Below, one piece after another: positions 22,726-26,242 of a DNA stretch of 26,242 nucleotides. This DNA comes from JADFRD01 sp964491015. Lineage in GTDB: Bacteria; Fidelibacterota; Marinisomatia; Marinisomatales; TCS55. A program made the translations under genes and the position numbers. The stretch is taken from NCBI GenBank assembly GCA_964491015.1, contig CAZBEY010000025.1, positions 1 to 26,242 of the forward strand. Direction: 5' to 3'. How positions within the stretch are numbered: position 1 is the stretch's first letter; each line of letters starts with the position of its first letter. The notes beneath the pieces are model-generated. The model was not told where the DNA came from. It saw only the letters and a program-made list of their open reading frames with translations, and ran no database searches.

Positions 22726-23502
22726 ATGTTTGCAAATCTTATCTCTGCAAACCTCACTACACGGATTCTTGGCAGACACATAGAACAGGTAACATGGACA
22801 AAATCAACGATGGAAGATGCATGGGAACTGATCGATAACGATGTGGAGGAAGGAGCGCTCATTATAACAGATAAACAAACCGCAGGAAAAGGAAGAACCG
22901 GTCGAACCTGGGTTTCACATCCAGGGAAAAGTGTCACTGCTTCCCTGATTCTAAATCCAAATTGTAAAGCTAACACCGGTGGTTTGTTCCCACTGGTGGC
23001 GGGAATTGCAGTTGTAAAGACACTATGCGATTTAGGATTAACTGCAAACTTGAAATGGCCCAATGACATTATGGTCCATGGGAAAAAGATTGGCGGTATT
23101 TTATGTGAAAGTAAAGTTTGCGGGACTAATCTAATATGGGTTGTTGTAGGATTAGGACTAAACATTAATGAAAATAATGAAGACCTGCCTATTGATCTCA
23201 ATACGACTTCATTTTTCGTGGAAACATCATCAACCATCCAAAGAGAATTAATTTTAGCCAATATACTGAATCACTTGGAACTACTCTATAAAAAATTGAT
23301 TGAGAATGATCCAATTGGTTCCCTGTTAAACAATTGGACTGCCCATTGTAATCACATAGGAAAAACCATTAAGTTTGAAGCAGGAAATAAAATACTCGAA
23401 GGAAAATTTATTGGCGTTAATAACGATGGCAGAGCCATTATCCGATTTAACGGTAAAGAAAATGTTTATACTAGTGGAGAAATTCATTTAATTCAATCAT
23501 GA
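22726..23502 (+). CDS. birA: Biotin-[acetyl-CoA carboxylase] ligase, no HTH domain
   Basis: Activates biotin to biotinyl-AMP and attaches it to a lysine of BCCP. The 258-aa protein starts at ATG 22726, 2 bp after the previous stop; earlier in-frame codons lie inside that gene and are rejected. The catalytic domain shows GKGRTGRTW (54-62, biotinyl-AMP loop), K110-W-P-N-D and KKIGGILCE (120-128), with the usual SH3-like C-terminal domain. The winged-helix repressor domain of E. coli BirA is absent, so it is a ligase only. The stop overlaps the next start (ATGA). Confidence 0.92.
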   Translation: MFANLISANLTTRILGRHIEQVTWTKSTMEDAWELIDNDVEEGALIITDKQTAGKGRTGRTWVSHPGKSVTASLILNPNCKANTGGLFPLVAGIAVVKTLCDLGLTANLKWPNDIMVHGKKIGGILCESKVCGTNLIWVVVGLGLNINENNEDLPIDLNTTSFFVETSSTIQRELILANILNHLELLYKKLIENDPIGSLLNNWTAHCNHIGKTIKFEAGNKILEGKFIGVNNDGRAIIRFNGKENVYTSGEIHLIQS

Positions 23503-24266
23503 TTTTGGCTGTAGATATAGGGAATACAAATAGCGTTCTTGGAATATTCGATGATGGAACGCTGGCTAAAAGCTGGCGTTTGAATACTGCATCCACACGT
23601 ACTATTGATGAAAGTTGGGTGGCAATTAAAATGCTCACTGAAGACGCTCATTTTGATTTGAAATCCATTGAAGGAATTGTTTTGGGAAGCGTGGTCCCCA
23701 AGGAAACATTTATCTTTAAAAAAATGTGCGAATATTATTTAAACAAAACTCCTTTAGAAGTGAACGGTAATTTGAAACTGGACATTAATTTGGATATTGA
23801 TTCTCCGGGTGACGCCGGTGCTGACAGAATTGCCAACGTTTATGCCGCCGGGAAATTATATGGCAAACCATCCATCGTTGTCGATTACGGTACGGCTACC
23901 ACCTTTGATGTCATTGATGAGCGGGGAAATTTTATCGGGGGCGCCATTGCTCCCGGAATTGAAACGAGCGCCAATTACCTATTTGAAAGAGCTGCTTTGC
24001 TGCATCGGATTGATTTTAAAATCCCCGGATCTGCCATTGGCCATGATACGAGAACAAACTTAGATAGCGGTATCTTATTCGGTGCATCCGATCAATTGGA
24101 TGGCATGGTAAAACGAATTATGGATGAAAAGGGCTGGTCTGATATTCCCGTGATTATTACGGGCGGTTTGGGAAAAGTCATTGGAGGGATTGCTAAAACA
24201 GATGTTTTGTTTGACGATGATTTAACTCTTAAAGGGCTCTATTATTTATACTCGGATTTAAGCTGA
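23499..24266 (+). CDS. coaX: Type III pantothenate kinase
   Basis: Phosphorylates pantothenate, the first step of coenzyme A synthesis; the CoaX type is insensitive to CoA feedback and uses a monovalent cation. The 255-aa sequence shows the ASKHA phosphate motif DIGNTN (6-11), DAGADRIANVYAA (about 106-118) and DYGTATTFDV (about 128-137), with the GGAIAPGI segment following. Its ATG overlaps the birA stop by 4 bp, so the pair is coupled. It is the last gene of its operon and abuts the convergent transporter gene with no gap. Confidence 0.95.
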   Translation: MILAVDIGNTNSVLGIFDDGTLAKSWRLNTASTRTIDESWVAIKMLTEDAHFDLKSIEGIVLGSVVPKETFIFKKMCEYYLNKTPLEVNGNLKLDINLDIDSPGDAGADRIANVYAAGKLYGKPSIVVDYGTATTFDVIDERGNFIGGAIAPGIETSANYLFERAALLHRIDFKIPGSAIGHDTRTNLDSGILFGASDQLDGMVKRIMDEKGWSDIPVIITGGLGKVIGGIAKTDVLFDDDLTLKGLYYLYSDLS

Positions 24267-25439
24267 TCAAAAACGGTGTAATGGCGACACCTTTATTTTG
24301 ACTTCAAAGTCAAGGAATTTTCTTTTAACAGCGTTTTCTAACTCCGTGCAAAAAGCAACAATTTGTTTTTTCGTCACTGTCTGTTCAATATTAATTCCAA
24401 ATAAAATTACTTTATGTTCTTCCGTCTCCACAATTCGGATATCATGAATATCTGTAATACGACCATCCCTGATCCTTTTCTCTTCTAGATAATTGGTCAC
24501 TTCCTGGACTTTTGGGTTATCCGGACGAACAGGATCCATATGAACTGTAGGTTCTACACCCAATATTTCTGTTAAAACATCTTCCACATGTTCTGAAATA
24601 TCATGGGCTCGATCAGGTGTTTCATCGGCGTTAATTTCCACATGCATGCTTACGAATTTATCTTTTCCATAACTATGTATAATAATATCATGAGTGCCTA
24701 AAACTCCGTCAAGTGGTGCAACCATCTGGCGAATTTCCTCTATTTCCTCTCCCGTGGGCGGTTTCCCAATGAGATCATCAATAGCGCCTCTTGCAATAGT
24801 ATAGCCCATATAAATCAGAAAAACAGCAACACCAAGCCCTGCCCAGCCATCCACAGAATAATAACCAAATTTTCCTGCAATCATGGCACCCACAACCAGA
24901 AAACTGGAAATGGCATCGGACCGGTGATGCCACGCATCAGCTTGGAGCATACCTGATGCAATTTTTGCTGAAAGAAATTCTGCGTATCGAGCTGTGATTT
25001 CTTTAATAACGATGGTTCCCAGCAAAATGATGACCATCCACCACTCCGATGTAATAAGTGTAGGATTGGAAATGCGATTGATGGATGCTTCGAAAAATTC
25101 AACTCCGGCCACACAAAGCAAAATGGCTATAATCAATGTGGCAATATACTCAATACGCCCATGTCCGTAGGGATGTTCAATATCTGCGGGCTTTTCTGAT
25201 TCATGGAATCCCCATATTACCACACTGGAAGAAACGACATCCGATAAAGTATGAATTGCATCGGCCATAAGACTAATGGAGCCAATCATTAATCCAATGA
25301 AAAACTTTATGATGAAGAGAATGCTATTGATGAATACAGAAATCCAACCTTGGAATTTCCCGATTTTACTTCGGTAGTCGCTACCAAATTCTTTTGCATT
25401 GGGGATAAATCTTTCAGTCAGTTTTTCAAATATCGTCAT
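24267..25439 (-). CDS. Cation diffusion facilitator transporter with extended C-terminus
   Basis: Inner-membrane antiporter for divalent metals (probably Zn, Co or Cd). Six spans lie in residues about 32-215. The metal site pairs are H63-x3-D67 in span 2 (DAIHTLSD) and H170-x3-D174 in span 5 (DAWHHRSD), the HD-HD pattern of the zinc-type group, and HPYGHGR (89-95) is present. At 390 aa it is some 90 longer than the usual 300: the cytosolic domain (about 220-300) is followed by a second ferredoxin-like segment (about 305-390, ITDIHDIRIVETEEHKVILFG). ATG start at 25439 overlaps the upstream gene's end by 14 bp. Confidence 0.9.
   Translation of the reverse strand: MTIFEKLTERFIPNAKEFGSDYRSKIGKFQGWISVFINSILFIIKFFIGLMIGSISLMADAIHTLSDVVSSSVVIWGFHESEKPADIEHPYGHGRIEYIATLIIAILLCVAGVEFFEASINRISNPTLITSEWWMVIILLGTIVIKEITARYAEFLSAKIASGMLQADAWHHRSDAISSFLVVGAMIAGKFGYYSVDGWAGLGVAVFLIYMGYTIARGAIDDLIGKPPTGEEIEEIRQMVAPLDGVLGTHDIIIHSYGKDKFVSMHVEINADETPDRAHDISEHVEDVLTEILGVEPTVHMDPVRPDNPKVQEVTNYLEEKRIRDGRITDIHDIRIVETEEHKVILFGINIEQTVTKKQIVAFCTELENAVKRKFLDFEVKIKVSPLHRF
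24275..24299 (+). terminator. Possible terminator for coaX inside the transporter's 3' end
   Basis: GGTGT / ACACC with a 7-nt loop, followed by TTTATTTT, 8 bp past the coaX stop. Only a 5-bp stem, so a weak candidate. The bases also encode the last residues of the convergent transporter. Confidence 0.4.
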
Positions 25440-26133
25440 ATTTTTTCAGTTCTGATACCATTGGTAAATAGAAATCGTCTATTTTCGTTGCAATATTATC
25501 AATCATACTCACTAGTTTATTACATATATCTTTGTGTTCCGGTAAATATTGAGGAAGTTGATTGCAACCGTTTTTGAAATTCCATAAAAAGCCTTTTAAA
25601 GCTAATAAAGTATTTTCAGCATCGTAACCATAAAAATGGTAAGTTGGTTTTTCGTTTATTGTTTTCGGCATCCCGTGGATTGCTCTATAAAATTTCGGAC
25701 TTACCAAGATATGATTAGTTGAAATATTTTCCAGGGCATCCTTTAGTCCATTATTTTTCGACTTCCAATGCTTTTCATCAATCTTTTCCAGCATTTTATG
25801 TGACATCCTGGTCAAGATTTTCATCGGTTTCATTCGCTTTTTACATAATGCTTCTAATTCCTTTTCTCTTGCCTTTTCCAATGGATCTTTTTCCCATTCT
25901 TCTTCATCTGGGATTTCAATATCACCGAATTTCTCGTGAAAATCTTTCACAGCTTTTTCAAAATCTATTTTTGCTTCTTTAGGATGTTTTTCTGACCAAT
26001 ACAAATAGCAGCGATTTCTATTCATACATTTTTCGCAAATGTAGTCACAGTAATTGTAAATACCTGCTATGAAATTATTTTTTGCCTCCGTCAATTTTAT
26101 TTCTTTTCCCCCAATTATTGACCATTTAACCAA
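25426..26133 (-). CDS. Hypothetical protein with N-terminal Cys cluster
   Basis: 235 aa; I recognise no family. A four-cysteine cluster near the start (C29-x3-C33-x2-C36-x5-C42, NYCDYICEKCMNRNRCYLYW) could bind zinc or an Fe-S cluster. A long charged helical region follows (EKDPLEKAREKELEALCKKR), then a mostly helical C-terminal half with conserved-looking YHFYGYDAENTLLALKGFLWNF. The ATG at 26133 lacks a Shine-Dalgarno; a TTG 39 bp downstream has G-rich sequence before it. It overlaps the transporter start by 14 bp, so they are probably cotranscribed. No signal peptide or span is visible. Confidence 0.65.
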   Translation of the reverse strand: MVKWSIIGGKEIKLTEAKNNFIAGIYNYCDYICEKCMNRNRCYLYWSEKHPKEAKIDFEKAVKDFHEKFGDIEIPDEEEWEKDPLEKAREKELEALCKKRMKPMKILTRMSHKMLEKIDEKHWKSKNNGLKDALENISTNHILVSPKFYRAIHGMPKTINEKPTYHFYGYDAENTLLALKGFLWNFKNGCNQLPQYLPEHKDICNKLVSMIDNIATKIDDFYLPMVSELKKYDDI

Positions 26134-26153
26134 TTTTGATCAAACATATTCAT

Positions 26154-26242
26154 TCACGCCCAAACGGCGAGAATTGTACCCATTACGAATAATCCAACCA
26201 ATTGATAACCGTTATTAATAAAATACAATTTCAATGATTTGT
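26154..26242 (-). CDS. 3' end of a membrane protein gene (DUF1761-like?)
   Basis: The minus strand carries an open frame from the window edge to TGA at 26154-26156. The 28 visible residues (KSLKLYFINNGYQLVGLFVMG, ending TILAVWA) form one hydrophobic helix. The FINNGYQLVGLFVMGTIL pattern resembles the last span of DUF1761 proteins, but too little is present to be sure. Confidence 0.5.
   Translation of the reverse strand, partial: KSLKLYFINNGYQLVGLFVMGTILAVWA

Overview
This window looks like chromosomal DNA from a Gram-negative bacterium of the FCB superphylum, most plausibly a marine lineage such as Marinimicrobia (SAR406). The evidence is a secreted protein with a C-terminal type IX secretion (T9SS type A) sorting domain, a TonB-dependent receptor with a CarboxypepD-like N-terminal domain, a half-length DUF2480 protein beside sufS, an alternate-type bacterial GlmU, and a nickel superoxide dismutase. 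The phylum is inferred from family content only. No rRNA, tRNA, CRISPR array, integrase or insertion sequence was seen.

Layout. (1) 1-2391, plus strand: a 9-unit heptamer tandem repeat, the cysteine desulfurase gene sufS, an unrecognised 87-aa CxxC protein, a short DUF2480 protein and a dCMP deaminase. (2) 2392-4056: a solitary AAA_14/DUF4143 ATPase preceded by a cluster of inverted repeats, the last ending 4 bp before its start codon. (3) 4057-9712, minus strand: an operon read etfB, etfA, a membrane Fe-S ETF:menaquinone oxidoreductase, then a fused acetyl-CoA carboxylase carboxyltransferase (alpha then beta). (4) 9713-10086: a divergent control region with a perfect 11-bp inverted repeat, a 34-codon ORF for a single-span membrane microprotein, and a sigma70-like promoter. 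(5) 10087-16168, plus: a T9SS-exported lamin-tail-domain protein and a TonB-dependent receptor with many Asp/Asn/Gly-rich calcium-loop-like repeats, each gene followed by an intrinsic-terminator hairpin. (6) 16201-17271, plus: a Ni-SOD with a Sec-type signal peptide, abutting a PAP2 phosphatase. (7) 17274-19816, minus: a four-gene operon (GT9/DUF6913-like protein, alternate GlmU, zinc-ribbon acidic protein, DUF3467). (8) 19887-24266, plus: a tight operon of a TerB-DnaJ co-chaperone, methylmalonyl-CoA mutase catalytic chain, PAP2-like membrane protein, biotin ligase and type III pantothenate kinase. (9) 24267-26242, minus: an elongated CDF metal transporter, a Cys-cluster hypothetical protein, and the 3' end of a membrane protein.

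How the genes fit together. Two operons point to acyl-CoA metabolism. The minus-strand one carries electrons from acyl-CoA dehydrogenases through EtfAB to a membrane quinone reductase and includes an acyl-CoA carboxyltransferase. The plus-strand one supplies methylmalonyl-CoA mutase, the biotin ligase needed by any biotin-dependent carboxylase, and the first step of CoA synthesis. The B12-binding mutase subunit, biotin carboxylase and BCCP are not in the window.

No wholly new system could be proven. The best candidates are the ATPase with its palindromic leader, the Ni-SOD whose N-terminal nickel hook would be exposed by a signal peptidase, the membrane microprotein opposite the ETF operon, and the small CxxC protein inside the suf-linked cluster.
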